From NCBI GenBank assembly GCA_903813345.2, contig CAIIXF020000004.1:26101985-26165984 (forward strand): a stretch of DNA of 64,000 nucleotides, written 5' to 3'. The notes under the pieces were generated by a model. The model worked only from the letters and a program-made list of their open reading frames with translations, was not told where the DNA came from and searched no databases. The translations under genes were made by a program, and so were the position numbers. Position 1 is the stretch's first letter, and every line of letters starts with the position of its first letter. Of the stretch, positions 1-13,400 are shown in pieces. Origin of the DNA: Owenia fusiformis. Taxonomy: Eukaryota; Annelida; Polychaeta; Sabellida; Oweniidae.

Positions 1-1450
1 GAAATTATATCGAAAAAAATACATTTCATGTTTCGATATTTTCGATTCTTCGATTACATCAGTTTAATCGAAAAAACATGTTTCGATTTTTTCGAGATTT
101 TATGGTTTATTTTTGAATCATTCAAATTTGCGGCAAGAGCACATTAGCAACCAAATTAGCGGTACGGTAGTAAATGTATTAACATATGATTACGCATGTC
201 ATCTTAAAAGATATTTACAAAAAGACCAAGTGTATTTAATGACAATATGAAATCAAAGATCATCAAAATTTATTGGAGGTGATATTTTAAGAATAAATAT
301 GGATTAAAAAGTGACTTTTGATTGATATTGGTTACTTTGACATACTGTCTTTAATTCATAAATATACACATAATATAAGACCTATCTCTTACATATTCAT
401 AGCACTAGCAGAAGATACCCTAAAGTGCCTCAAGTAAAGGAATTTGGGTTATCCATTGCTTGTGGATTTGCTTCCTACTTTTTGGTAGAAACGCTATGAA
501 GTTCTCATTGCGTTGTTCCGGTATGGGATCTTTTGACATGCTATCTTGAATTTATTAGTATTCACATACCATTTACCTGATCTTTTTCATATATTTGTAC
601 TTTGCTACTTTGTACTTTGTACGAATTTTCAATTAATTTGGTTCCTCATTTGCCGAGAAAATACTTATCAAAAAGTGTCTCATTTTTGGGACACCCAATA
701 TCAGGGTGCGCCAAAACATTTTGCAACTTTTTTAAAAGGCAAGAAAAATATCATAACATTTAGGTATTGACATAAAAAAATGATTTACTTCTTATCGAAG
801 ACGTAGATGATTTGATTGGAGGTCAAGAAAAAATCAATACCACGAAGAAAATAAAAAAGATTATGGAATAGATTATTGATGATCGTGATAGAATATGAAC
901 CTCCATAAGTTTGGCTACTCTAACCCACTCATTGGATTATATGTTAATTAAGGATTTAAGCCTTGAACTCAGTGCATTGTGTGCTGAACCATTCCACGAA
1001 GATGTTGCCTTCAAATCATTGCATGAGCCCGCAGGGGGAATGCAAAGTTTACGAAACAACATCTTAGTGGAATGAGTGGAAATTGGCTGGAATCGGATAC
1101 ACCTTAACTTGGTTGGAGAGACGTTACATCAAAGATTGTAGTAGACAAAATTATGTTAATGTGGCACTTGTTATCAATGAACAATGTATTTAAGATGATT
1201 GCGATAATGAGAATCATAGCGTATAGAACACGTGATCTAGCTTTAGTGTCCCCTCTTGGTGATTGCATGAGAGAACCTGAACGTCTAGTCATTCAACACA
1301 AAATATATGAAATGATAGATACAGGAATAGTACCAAGTAATTGCGAATGAAAGAAGATGGTGTCAGATAATACAAGAGCATATGCAATGTGGCAATGGAA
1401 AATACAATGTATGTTCAATCACAACACTTCCATATATAATAAAATATAAC
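1..1450. other. AT-rich spacer, no gene recognised
   Basis: Opens with a degenerate run of TTTCGATT-like words (about 1-110), then unstructured AT-rich sequence. Short open frames near 546-770 and 1153-1350 show no recognisable domain, are not flanked by convincing splice sites and are of chance length for this composition. I see no RNA gene or element ends here. Confidence 0.5.
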
Positions 1451-1479
1451 TAGACATGTAAATTGAACAAGTTCAATTT

Positions 1480-4400
1480 AAGACTCCAGATTTCACATTT
1501 TTTTTAAGCTGAGTCATCCAGAACTTGTAAGCTGAGTCATTCAGAATAAGCTGAGTCAGCTAGAATATAGACATTTAGACAACTTTTAAGAAGGCTATCT
1601 TCGACTCTATTAGCTTAACATGGGGATATCATCATATCGACTTTTCGAGACTTCAAACCGCTATAACTATCTAACCAGAAGTTAGATCGAAATTTGGTTT
1701 AAAGATTCTGATTCCTGAGAAAATTCTACCCTTAATTCATAACTCATACGTTAAATTTGGATAATTTTTTATTTTGACCTACATTTCGGACACCATATCT
1801 CAAAAGTGGGTCAAAAATCTTTCTGACGGCAGAAGGCTAACACTATAAGCACACTCTTTGCTACCTGTATACAAAATTTTGAAGCAAATCCTTAAAGTGT
1901 AATGTCAGAATCGCAAAAATAAGGAAAAACTATGAATTTGACCTAGATTTTGACCAAGGCATTTTTGCGTCCAAATTTTAAAGCTAGATAGCCTTCGAGG
2001 TCCCCTCCTTTTATAGGCTTTCAGAATATTAAGCTGTACTCAGTCTTTATCTGGTATTTTACACTTCAAAAAATCCTTTTTCTCATTGACATAACATGGG
2101 GCACCAAATTTAGCGATTTTTGAGCTTTCAAAACCCCATAACTTTCGAACCGGAAGTCGGATCATAATTTGGTTTGCAGATTTGGATTCCTGACAAAATT
2201 CTACCCCTAATTCATAACTCATACGTTAAATTTGGAATTTTTTTTATTTTGACCTACTTTTTGGACACGCCATAACTTCCGAACCGGTAGTCGGATCGAA
2301 ATTTGGTTTGCAGATTCGGATTCCTGAGAAAATTCTACCCTTAATTCATAACTCATACGTTGAATCTAGAGAATTTTTTATTTTGACCTACTTTTCGGAC
2401 ACCATATCTCAAAAGTGGGTCAAAATACTTTCTGACGGCAAAAGGCTAACACTATTAGCACGCTCTTTGCTACCTGTATACAAAATTTTGAAGTAAATTA
2501 TTAAAGTGTAGTGTCAGAATCGTAAAAATAAGGAAAAACTATGAATTTGACCTTGATTTTGACCTAGGCATTTTGGTGTCCAAATTTTGAAGCTATGTAG
2601 CTTTTGAGGTCCCCTTCTTTTATAAGCATTCATTATGTTAAGCTGTACTCAGTCAATATCCTGTATTTTACACTTCGAAAAAGTCTTTTTTCCCATTGAC
2701 TTAACATAGGCACCAAATTTAGCGATTTTTGAGCTTTCAAAACGCCATAACTTCCGACCCGGAAGTCCGATCCAAATTTGGTTTGCAGATTTGGATTCCT
2801 GAGAAAATTCTACCTCTTTTTCATAGCTCACACATTCGATTTGGAGCATGTTTAGGCGTGACCTACATTTCGGACGCCATATCTCAAAATCGGTAAGAGT
2901 AATCAAAATTCTGATGTCATATCTTTGATTCACCTTTTTCTAAGCTACACGATGAAAAAAGATGGAGGAGTTACGAAAAATATTGACGAAGATATGATGA
3001 AGAATGTTGAAAATGTAAGATTTGACCTAGTTCTTGACCTTTGACCTAGATAAAAATTTGACCTAATTTCCCAGAAAGCCGGTTTCAGTCTTTAGTTAAC
3101 CATGTAAGTTGGATTAAGTAAGCTGTTATAGTTGACGAGAAATTTGGTGAGGAGGAAGAAAAAAGAAAGAAAAATAATAACTAGATTTGTGAAATTGAAC
3201 AAGTTCAATTTAAGACTCCAGATTTATTTTACCTAGATAGATCAGTAAAGAGCTGAGTAATTAACTGAGTAATTAGCTGAGTAAGTACCTTAGTAGTAGT
3301 TGAGTAAGTAGCTGAGTAAGTACCTGAGTTAGTAGCTGAGTAAGTAGCTAAGTAAGTAATAACTAATTAAGCAATTGAGTAAGTAGTCAAATAAGTAGCT
3401 GAGTAGGTAGGGAGGTAAAGTAGGGTATGTAGGAATTTTTGAAAGTTTATTTGATCAATCTGCATCGTGAATACTGGCAAGTGCGAATTTCAAACTTCAA
3501 AATGGCTTAGAATCTTAGCCGGGGGTCGGATTGCAATTTTAATTTCAGATCCGGATTCCTTAGGAAATTCTACCCCTAATTCATAACTCATACGTTAAAT
3601 TTGGAGAACTTTTTATTTTGACATACATTTCGATCACCATATCTCAAAAGTGGGTCAAAACACTTCTTGACGGCAACAAGTTAACGTTATGAGCACACTC
3701 TTTGCTACATGTATACAAAATTTCGAAGAATATCATTGAAGTGTAGTGTCCGAATTGCAACAATAAGAAAAAACTAAGAATTTGACCTAGATTTTGAACT
3801 AGGTATTTTGGTGTCCAAATTTTGAAGGAAAGTAGCTTTTGAGGTCCCCTTCTTTTATGGGCTTTCATTATGTTTAGCTGTACTCATTCTATATCTCGTA
3901 TTTTTACACTTCAAAAAATTATTCGGTCCCACTGATTTAACATGGGGCACCAAATTTAGCGATTTTTGAGATTTCAAAACGCCATAACTTCAGAACAAGA
4001 AGTCGGATCGAAATTTGGTTTGCAGATTTGGATTCCTGAGAAAATTATACCTTTAATTCATAACTCACACATTAAATTTGGATAGTTTTTATTTTGACCT
4101 ACTTTTCGGACACCATATCTCAAAAGTGGGTCAAAATACTTTCTGACGGCAAAAGGCTAACACTATGAGCATACTCTTTGCTACCTGTATACAAAATTTT
4201 AAAGCAAATCATTTGAATATAGTGTCAGAATCGCAAAAATAAGGAAAAACTATGAATTTGACCTAGATTTTAACCTAGGGATTTTGGTGTCCAAATTTTG
4301 AAGCTAAGTAGCCTTCGAGGTCCCCTTCTTTAATAGGCTTTCATTATATTAAGCTGTACTCAGTTTATATCTCGTATTTTACACGTAAAAAAAATCTTTT

Positions 4401-5340
4401 TTCCCATTGACATAACATAGGGCAGCAAATTTAGCGATTTTTGAGCTTTCAAAACGCCATAACTTCCGAACAGGAGGTCGAATCAAAATTTGGTTTGCAG
4501 ATTCAGATTCCTGATAAAATTCTACCCCTAATTCATAACTCATACGTTAAATTTGGAGAACATTTTAGTTTGACCTACTTTTCGGACACCATATCTCAAA
4601 AGTGGGTCAAAATACTTTCTGACGGCAAAAGGCTAACACTATTAGCACACTCTTGGCTACATGTATACAAATTTTCGAAGAATATAATTAATCTGTAGTG
4701 TCAGAATCGCAAAAATAAGGAAAAACTTTGAATTTGACCTAGATTTTGACCTAGGCATTTTGGTGTCCAAATTTTTATGAAAAGAAGGTCTTGTGGTCCC
4801 TTTCTTTTATGGGCTTCCATTATGTTTAGCTGTGCTTAGTCTATATCTCGTATTTTACACTTCAAAAAAATATTTTTTCCCATTGAATTAACATGGGGCA
4901 CCAAATTTAGCGATTTTGAATTTTCAAAACGCCATAACTTCTGAACCGGAAGTCAGATCGAAATTTGGTTTTCAGATTCGGAATCCTGAGAAAATTTCCT
5001 ATAAGACTGATATCCCGGACATTGGATTCGGTGAAATTTTTTTTGGACCTCGTTTTCGGACACTGATATCTCGAAATCGGTTTGAGATACCAAAAAACTA
5101 AATCGACCCTAGGTTTTCTACTTTTTTATGAGGAACACAATGAAAAAAACCAGGATCAAAAATATTGAAGGACGACCGAGATAATGGGAAAAAGTGACAA
5201 AGTACTGGATTTGACCTAGTTCTTGACCTTTGACCTAGATAAAAATTTGACCTAATTTCCCAGAAAGCCAGATACATTCCTTAGTTAATCATGTAAGCAG
5301 CTTAAAGTAAGCTCTTCTAGTTGGTGAGAAATCTGGGAAG
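1480..5340. repeat. ~474-bp tandem satellite, two blocks
   Basis: A unit containing GCCATAACTTCCGAACCGG, then ATCTCAAAAGTGGGTCAAAA, then a TGACCTAG-rich part recurs. Anchor words lie at about 1661, 2137, 2271, 2744, 3509, 3983, 4457 and 4931, so full units are 473-476 bp with one truncated unit (2137-2271). There are two blocks (about 1480-3230 and 3430-5340). Each ends in a divergent last unit carrying the same tail, with TGACCTTTGACCT followed by an AATTTCCCAGAAAGCC stretch. Between them lies a short GCTGAGTAAGTA-type repeat. Open frames inside are satellite translations, not genes. The family is not one I can name. Confidence 0.85.
3240..3420. repeat. 12-bp-like simple repeat (GTAGCTGAGTAA)
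   Basis: Imperfect tandem iterations of AGCTGAGTAAGT with variants, sitting between the two blocks of the 474-bp satellite. Low-complexity sequence with no coding potential. Confidence 0.7.
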
Positions 5341-5344
5341 GAGG

Positions 5345-5490
5345 AAGAATAATAATAATAATAAAGAAAACTGGCAAAAGCAATAGACTCCAGATTTTCA
5401 TCTGGAGTCTAATAATAATAATAATAAAGAAAACAGGCAAAAACAATAGACTCCAGATTTTCAATCTGGAGTCTAATAATAATGTTATAC
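5345..5490. repeat. TAA microsatellite with two AGACTCCAGAT hairpins
   Basis: TAA repeats alternate with two short perfect inverted repeats. AGACTCCAGAT and ATCTGGAGTCT are separated by four bases at about 5386-5411, and a 12-base-arm version lies at about 5450-5476. The same AGACTCCAGATT word occurs singly near 1481 and 3212 at the edges of the satellite blocks, which suggests it is the terminal sequence of the satellite-bearing unit. Confidence 0.65.
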
Positions 5491-5492
5491 CA

Positions 5493-6040
5493 CGCGGTAG
5501 TATCTCTTCGGGACGTATCGAAACCACTCCGTCCCGAAAAACCGTTAATTTGAATTTAAAACCTACCCCAGTGTTTGAAAATCAAGGATTTGTGAGTCTC
5601 ACACTTCACCGTTTTTCTTCAAACTTGTTCCGTACAAAGCTTCACAGAAATACCTTTCAGTCGATACATTGTTTTCGTGTACAAAGTACCTCGTTTTAGC
5701 GGCGTTTTGGTCCCAAGCTGCGAGATAAAGCAAATTTTCATAACTTTCAACTGTAAGTCAAGTTATCTCGCCAGTCTTTTACCCATTCTCGCCCATAATT
5801 TCAGAATGGACTCTCATTACAACCTTCCATCGCTACGTCTTGATTTTTGGGCATCAAACGCAGCAGTTTCTAAATCATCCACACATCTCTTCAAATTTGA
5901 CCAATACGTCCCGTCATCTTCCACTACGCCCCGTCGAGTCGAGTCTATCACTATACACGTAGAGTTGCATTCTAAAACAATTTGTCCATCGATGTGTCCG
6001 TTTGTAGGTTGCCATTGTCGATTCTAAATACCAATCGGAT
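5493..6040 (+). repeat. Left arm of a ~545-bp long inverted repeat
   Basis: Begins CACGCGGTAGTATCTCTTCG and is repeated in inverted orientation, nearly identical, at about 15108-15655. Similarity ends internally near the word TTGCC..TCGATTCT. The 116-codon open frame in it (5677-6027) reappears truncated at 75 codons in the right arm, has no recognised domain and is probably incidental. Together the arms frame about 9.1 kb. Confidence 0.8.
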
Positions 6041-7440
6041 TGTGTTTTAAGATTTACCCATTCTTGTCCATTTTCAATATACCTATAATAGGGTGGTCCA
6101 AAATCTAAAATTTAGATTTCCCGATATTGCAATATAAAGATTTTAATTACTGAACAATTGAAAATATTTTTAAGAAACGTTTAAAGTGCCCTATCCTTGA
6201 AAAAATGTTAAAATGCGAAAGGATGGGTGATGTCAATTATATTATTTTCAGCATAACGTTAGAAACATGTATCATTTTATATGGTACACGTTTCATAATG
6301 TAATCCAATGGAATCATACAGAAGAAAGGTTGACACACAACAGTTAAAATCTTTATATTACATTATCAGACACTGGGCGAAGTGACCAAATATAAACAAT
6401 TTTAATCACAAATAATCAGTGAATAAATGATTATTATCTGGTTAAAACCTATTATCGAGACTATTATTGCTTGTTATCGCTGATTATCGAGACTTATTAA
6501 TCAAAAATAACCAGTGTTTTCACTGGTTATTACGATAATCAATTCTTATTAATGTGTAGCCAATGGCAAAAATTCCAACTGATTATTATGTCAAGTGATT
6601 ATTCCCCCAACTGATTATCGCTTTGTTTTCATTAGCAATTAAGAACCGTCTGCCATTTATGCGTCTAGTGCTTCCAATCATTATCTGTTAAATAAACAAA
6701 CTATAGCTTTTGTCCAGCTAAAGAATATGAGTTTTTGCGAAATTGAATTTTTCATTCAAATATCTTTTTTTAATTCATTATCAACCAAACAAAAAATAAA
6801 CGAAACACATTTTTAGAATTTCATTTAATGTTAGATTTTATTTAGCTGTCCAACTTCAATTACCAGGATTCAAGATTTTTCATTAGCAATTATAATGCAG
6901 CAGATTTCTGCAATTCAATCAATAGTTTATACTAATTAGTAGTAATTAAAGAATATCACCAAGAAAATATTTTATCATCGTGTAGAAAGTCCAATCCAAA
7001 ATCTGGTAAATGTGTTGCATTTATAGAAGCAATAACGTTGTGATACCACTGTAAAACTATAATTAAAATGTTTGATATGAAATTCGATTGTCGGAAATAA
7101 GAAATACACATCAATACTTTTACATAATATCCAGTGTATTGAAATAAGATGTTATAACAAAGGCAATTGAAAAACTTCAATCTCAGTGAAACTAGTAGTG
7201 AAACTCCCTAAATCTGTTAAAGGGAAGCCTTCATTCAAGCACTGAAAATTAAGTTTAAGAGGAAGAATTCAGTATCCCGTGTGTTCACTACCCCCTCCCA
7301 TCCCCAATCATTTAACTACATGTATGCTCCAATGTGTTTCATTTCTGTGTTTAATAAATGCAATCAATATGATAGTTCTATATTACTCATTATTACCGTA
7401 GAGCAAATGTGCGCAAGGTTAAATTTTAATCTTATTGAAT
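6041..7440. other. AT-rich interior of the 10-kb inverted-repeat interval
   Basis: No gene seen. From about 6380 to 6610 the words GATTATCG and AATAATCAGT recur in both orientations. Related words (CGATAATCAGTTGG, GTGATTATCGCC) return near 9310-9480, so these may be ends of a ~3-kb nested element, but the match is weak. Confidence 0.4.
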
Positions 7441-7745
7441 TATGTTAATTAGTTGCTTGGATGGTAGATTGTTTGTTTGCTTGTTTATTAGCACGATTGA
7501 TTGCTTGATTGGCCGTTTACTTGCTAACATTCTTTCTTTGTTGCTTTGCTGCTTCCTTGGTTTCTTGCATTAGAGTTTAATTAGCTACTTGCTTGGTTGG
7601 TTTGTCGGTTGTTTGCTTGCTTTATTTGTAAGTTGCATGGTTTGCTTTTTACTTGCTTCGTTTCCTGCTTGCTGGGATGTTCGTTTGCTTGGTTGCTTGG
7701 TTGGTTACTTGCGTGGTTGGTTGCCGAGTTATTGATTTGAAACTT
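7440..7745. repeat. TTGCTTGGTTGG low-complexity tract
   Basis: Degenerate iterations of GCTTG/GTTGG words over about 300 bp. The antisense open frame here (rich in N, Q, A and S) is a translation of the simple repeat. Confidence 0.7.
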
Positions 7746-7749
7746 TCTA

Positions 7750-8065
7750 AATATCCATAGGCATAGCCAAGGAGGAGGGGGGGGGGTTGCGAAAACCAAT
7801 AAAGATTAAAAACCCTAAGAAAGAGGACTCAAAGAGTTTTAAATGCTTTTTATTTGAAGCTTCTAGCTCACTTTGGAAGGAACTTGCATCCAGTTTTTGT
7901 AAAATTCAATATAAAAATCATTTTTGGCTTGTTTATGTCATAATCGCACCCCCTTGTTTATGTCACAATCACACACACAACCCCCCCCCCCCCCCGACTG
8001 AAAACCGAAATATTTTTGGCAATCACATTCCCCCCTGACTGAAAGTAGGCTACGCCCCTGATATC
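7750..8065. mobile_element. Candidate MITE with GGC(G/A)TAGCC ends
   Basis: The left end reads CCATAGGCATAGCCAAGG and the right end, reverse-complemented, ATCAGGGGCGTAGCC, with G and C homopolymer runs just inside both ends. The same end type occurs at 47417-47634. Boundaries and target duplication are not certain. Confidence 0.4.
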
Positions 8066-10100
8066 TGTTATTGTGTTATAACAATAAACTATATTTATAT
8101 TGTGAGCATTTATGGGTTTTGATAACACTAGGCTTTATATGTGTATAATTAATAAAATTTAATATTGTATCATGTTGGCTAAATTGTTTCAAGTGAAGAA
8201 TTAAGAACTGTAATCGGGGTTTGCTTAGTTTGAGCCAGGGAACAAAATGCAATCAGACGGACGGATTAATTAATATTTGTTTTGATAAATGAGTATTATA
8301 GTTTATAGGCAGTATCATGGGAACCAAGTAATCGGGTATAGGATTATTTTTTGTTTACTTCAGAATTAAGTGAACCATCTGTAGTTTTAAAAACAAGGAT
8401 CAATAAATACATCTGATCAAGATCAAATATTAGAAATCTATTTTTGACTGGACAAATTCTTGTTCTCGAATGTCAGACAGAACCTTCATTATCTTTATTC
8501 ATTTCGAACTTTGATTTGAATTATTTCAATCAAACGTGTGTGTTGATGCTCCGAGCTAATACTATTAATTGAAAAAATGTTGCAATAGGGGGGGGGGGCA
8601 TTATTGTCTTTATTACATTACTTTTGTACATTATTACATACACAGTAAACGCGACCCGAGGGGATTCGGGTTGTGCACAATTTGCTATCTCTTTATGCAT
8701 GTTTTATTGCCAAATAAAAACAAGCTGGAGAAACATAAGTATTTATTTTGTATTTTGTTACCACACGTCAAAAGGCGCATTTGAAGTTCAGAAAATGTAA
8801 GAAGACTTGGCTAGACATTATGTACTTATATATTTATATGTTACGTATTTATTTTGTATTCAATTCGAATTCTGTTCACTCGCACTCCTTGAACCACCCC
8901 ACCCCTTGGCTACGGGTATAAGTACTTTCGGCACACGGAGAGAATAACATTAGACTTCTGCAATGCAACTACATGTAATAAGAGAGACCTAAAATGAAAA
9001 TAATGTAATGTAAGAATATACAATTGTAGCCCATCACAAAGTTCATTTATTTCATAAAAGCGTCAATGGACAATGCCTCTAACTAAACACTAAGATAAAC
9101 AAATTAACTTCCGTAGAAACATCCTGTTGTGGAAAAGACAAATGTCTTTTCATGACGGATTAAAATAGCCAGTCTGTCTAATTGTATAATATATTAGATA
9201 CATTTTAAATTCCTTTATACTTCTTATCACAGACAGGTTGATCATTTTATTTAGACAAGAGATTGTATTCCAGCAGTGTCATTTGTAATTAGCCCTTTGA
9301 AGTTTAATCAATCACGATAATCAGTTGGTCGGTAATTCAGTAAAGAAAAAAGTGATTATCGCCAGGCCATGCCTGTTGCCATTGTATCTAGCCTTAAAAG
9401 TTATAATTAGGTCAGGATCAGACTGTGTCTGGTTATTAATGATTATTCTAAAAAAGTAATCGCTGATTATTATGTGTTAATTCCAACCTGTTTGTCTAGT
9501 GAGACCAAGTCAGTAGATGTTGTTTATATACCAATTAGTGTTGTATGATGATGCATTCTTTATATGAATTTAGAAACGTTTTTGTGCCAATATTGCTCAA
9601 TTTTGATAACATCTCCGTTACTTTGAAATTAAGCGTGGCAAAGTTTCCCGATGGATTTAGCTAAAAAAAGTGGTGCCTGTAGGGTTATTGAAAATCATAC
9701 ATGATGAAGAAAAAATACATATTCCCTTTTACACCGGTGTAAAAGCGTAGGTGGTCCTATCAAATTATGGTCCTAGTCTCTATTACTTTGCCTTGGATGT
9801 CATACAGTACACTTACACTGTGGCATGATGATGAACTTAGAAAATATGTATAGTCATGACAAAATGTTCTTTGTGATATAATATTGTATAGTATCATTCT
9901 GATACGTATTACATGTATATAGGTTATTTACTGGGAGGGAAAGGTCAATATCATATTTTCCGAGGAATGAAACCCATATTCAACCCCGACCAGAAATAAC
10001 CTATTTATTCCATAATACAGTCCTCTAAAATTTTACATTTTGAAAATGCTTTTATCAATTAGCCTAGGTTAAAAATAACAGGAAAACCAAAAATAGGTTA
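8066..10100. other. Non-coding AT-rich stretch
   Basis: No gene, RNA or clean element ends recognised. A G homopolymer lies near 8587 and a lone CTTGGCTACGGGTAT word near 8912 resembles the MITE ends noted at 7750 and 47417. Confidence 0.4.
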
Positions 10101-10104
10101 ACAC

Positions 10105-10225
10105 GTTCCAATACGATTTTTTCCCGGGGACAATACGATTTTTTCATGTAATACGCTCCAATACGATTTTTCCCGGGGACAATACGATTTTTTCATGTAA
10201 TACGATTCAATACGATTTTTATTCC
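10105..10225. repeat. Short tandem repeat of CAATACGATTTTTTC words
   Basis: CAATACGATTTTTTCCCGGG and CAATACGATTTTTTCATG alternate about three times. The block is flanked by the inverted words TTATTCCATAATAC (10007) and GTATTATGGAATAA (about 10248), so it may be the core of a ~250-bp hairpin element. Confidence 0.6.
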
Positions 10226-10499
10226 TTCATATTTCCCTGGGAAAACAGTAGTATTATGGAATAATTATGTTTATTGCATAAAATTCATAGCCAGATCAAT
10301 AATTCGGAGAGAATACGCTGGACGATAGAATATTAAAAACTATAAAAACATTCTTCATAGAATTAAGCAAATAGTGTTATTATCATTTAAGTAGTAACTG
10401 CATATGTTTAAAACCACTCTGTTCAAATACAGGTAAATAAATAAATATGATGCAATGAAAATTGAAGCTTTCTGTCGAGAGCAATAGTCATCACAATAG

Positions 10500-13400
10500 T
10501 ATATACACGTCGCACGTAACTGGGGACAATTAGAGTAACATTATGGCGTCAAAATACCAAAACAATACAATGGGCAGTATCAGTTGGACGGCACATTGCC
10601 TTAACCCATCAGCTTTATGACGTGCACTTCCGCGATGGACTATATCTTTACAACGGGAATTTCAAGTTTTTGTCAGTGTAGACATAAAAAGTTGCGGTCC
10701 TTTTACTCGCGCAGTTTTTAATATTTTCATTTGAAACTTGCAGGAACGGTGCTTTGAATCTAGCTCTCTACTCTTTGAAAACGTCATGTATCATCAATAC
10801 AGTTGACCTATTTATTTTTTGTCGTGAAAATATTATTTTTTTAGTTTATTTTTATTTTACAACTTTTTGGGAAAAAATGTAACAAATTTTTATTTCTTGT
10901 CATATTTATCCGATATTTTGTCATCATGAAATTCGAGATTCTTTTTAATGATGGTGCAAATTTCATAACAATTGAGGAATTTTTATTATCAGTGTTATGT
11001 TTTCCAAAAAGGGTGTACCACTGTGCATGTTTCTTTAATTGACGGCACATTTGCTTTTAATTGGGCGAACGTACAGGTCCCGACGCAATAAGCTTTATTT
11101 GATTTAATACACTCAAAAATAAAGTTTGCTATCAAATCGGAATGTTCATAAAACATAAACCTTGCCTTCGTTTTCCCAATTCTAAAAGCAGACCAAATAA
11201 ACTATGATAATCGTTTGACTCTCGAGACTACAGAACTTGAACTTGAACATACTAAAATCGAAGTTGCCTATAGTTACGCTTGTAAAGTTAATTACATGTT
11301 TAACGGCCTGCTGAGTGAATGTATCTAATCAAATTTGTGACATACCCATAAGATCGTAGATCACAATTCTAAGTTTAAATGTAATTTGGATTCGTAATAA
11401 GTAATTCTATTTTAAACTCACCTTTGCTGTCTGAAAAAGATCAATATTCATAGACGGGGATGTTGAAACCTATATTTCCTTTGAATGACCTGCATTTGTA
11501 CTACGAAATGATCCTGTGGAGAAAAGTTGATGAATTCCAAACAGCTAGTTCTAGCAAATCTACTAGTATCAGCTTACTTTCTTATTTCAATGTTAAAAAT
11601 ATCTATTCAAATGTTTCATTTTTAAAATGATCTTGGCTTCCCTTAACTTAAATGTGTGACTTATGAAGAATGCTTTTTACCGCATCAAACTTAAGACGTG
11701 AACTTGACAATTACTCGTGTTATAACGCGATTTTCTTTCATTTTCTACAAAAATGGTATGTTTTCGAAAGGTCACTTATGTTAATCTATCACCTTGGTAT
11801 GATTGAAAATGAAAGAACTGAACCAAGTATTGTCGACTTGTTTGAATTATAAGATTTATTTTGATTGATTTAATCTCTTCTTGAATTTTGAAACTTTTGT
11901 CCGAATTACATCTGCTATGGAATTAAAGTTCAAATATACCTCAGAATTGCTTATTGAATTAACCTAGCAATTAATTTGAAAATAATTCTTTTCATAGGTT
12001 ATATATCATAGATCATAGATATGTAAAAAATAAAAATGTGTTTTGAAAGATGAATTGATAACAAACGTTTTTGCACACGTGCCATTTCCACTTTCAGCCC
12101 ACTTAAAGCACGAAATCCCGTATGACGTAATGTAACGAAAATACTCAGATAATTGATATTTTTTATTTTAATTCAACTCACATTGACCGTTCAGTTATGA
12201 ACGTTTTTAAAGTTCTCATGTTAAAATAAATAAATATGTGGAAAGGCAATGGTTTAAAGCTTATGAAAATGTCAAAATCATAATTCAGTTTTAAAAAAAA
12301 GATATTGACATGCATTCACGCACACTTGACATTATCTCTTTTTGTGCGATTCAAACATAAAAATCTCATTACAGTTGTACATAAGAACCAATCTTAGCCA
12401 TGCCTTTCTAATAAAGGAACTAAATTTGAATCGAAAAATAATTTTGTGTAAAGATGATTCCCCATAGATATAATAAATGTCAAAAATGTCCAAAAAATTA
12501 TAAAAAATTAAATACTCACACGCTTTTAAGCACACCTTTTCCAGTTTTGCTCATTTAATTTACCTTGAAAACCAAGGAGACCGAACTCAATTTCTAAATA
12601 AAACCTTGATACGTGTACCAGGTCTATAATTGCATTTTCTCATGGAAGGAATCAAGCAAAAATTATAAAAATAATTCTGCGTAGAGGTGATGCCTCACAA
12701 ATAATATTAATGTAAAAAATTAATTCATTTCTTCAAAATTAAATACTGACACGCATTTACGCACACGTGACCTTTTCTAGTTTTGCATATTTCATTGACC
12801 TTGAAAACCAATGAGACTGGACGCAATTGCCAAATACTTCGTTGATACGCGTGCCAGGTCTATAATTGCATTTTCTCATGGAAGGAATCAAGCAAAAATT
12901 ATAAAAATAATTCTATGTTAAGGTGATGCTTCACAAATAATATTAATGTCAAAAAATGAATTCATTTCTTCAAAATTAAATACTGACACGCATTTACGCA
13001 CACGTAACCTTTTCTTCTTTTGCTCATTTTATTTATCCTCAAAATCAGTAGGCCTAAATACATTGTCCGATACTTCTTTAATACGTGTCAGGTTTAAAAT
13101 TGCAGTTTATCATGAAAGAAATCGAACAATTATCATAAAATAATTATGTGTAAATGTGATGTTCTTCAGATTATATAAACATCAAAATTGTAATTCATTT
13201 ATTGAAGGTTAAATATCCACATGCTTTTAGGCACACATAACCTTTTCCCTTTCGTTCATTTTATCTATCTTTAAAATCAGTGAGCCTGAACTCATTGCTA
13301 AATACTTTTTGATACGAGTCAGCTCCAGGTCTAAAATTGCATTTCATCATGGAGCAAATCGAGCAATCATTATGAAAATAATTCTGTGTAAAGGTGATGT

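Noticed and set aside
1153-1350. Possible exon (65 codons)
   Set aside because: No recognised domain. The antisense strand is open over the same stretch and upstream frames are full of stops.
5677-6027. 116-codon frame conserved in the inverted arm at 15242-15469
   Set aside because: Conservation follows from the near-identical repeat arms. The second copy is shorter, and there is no domain or splice context.
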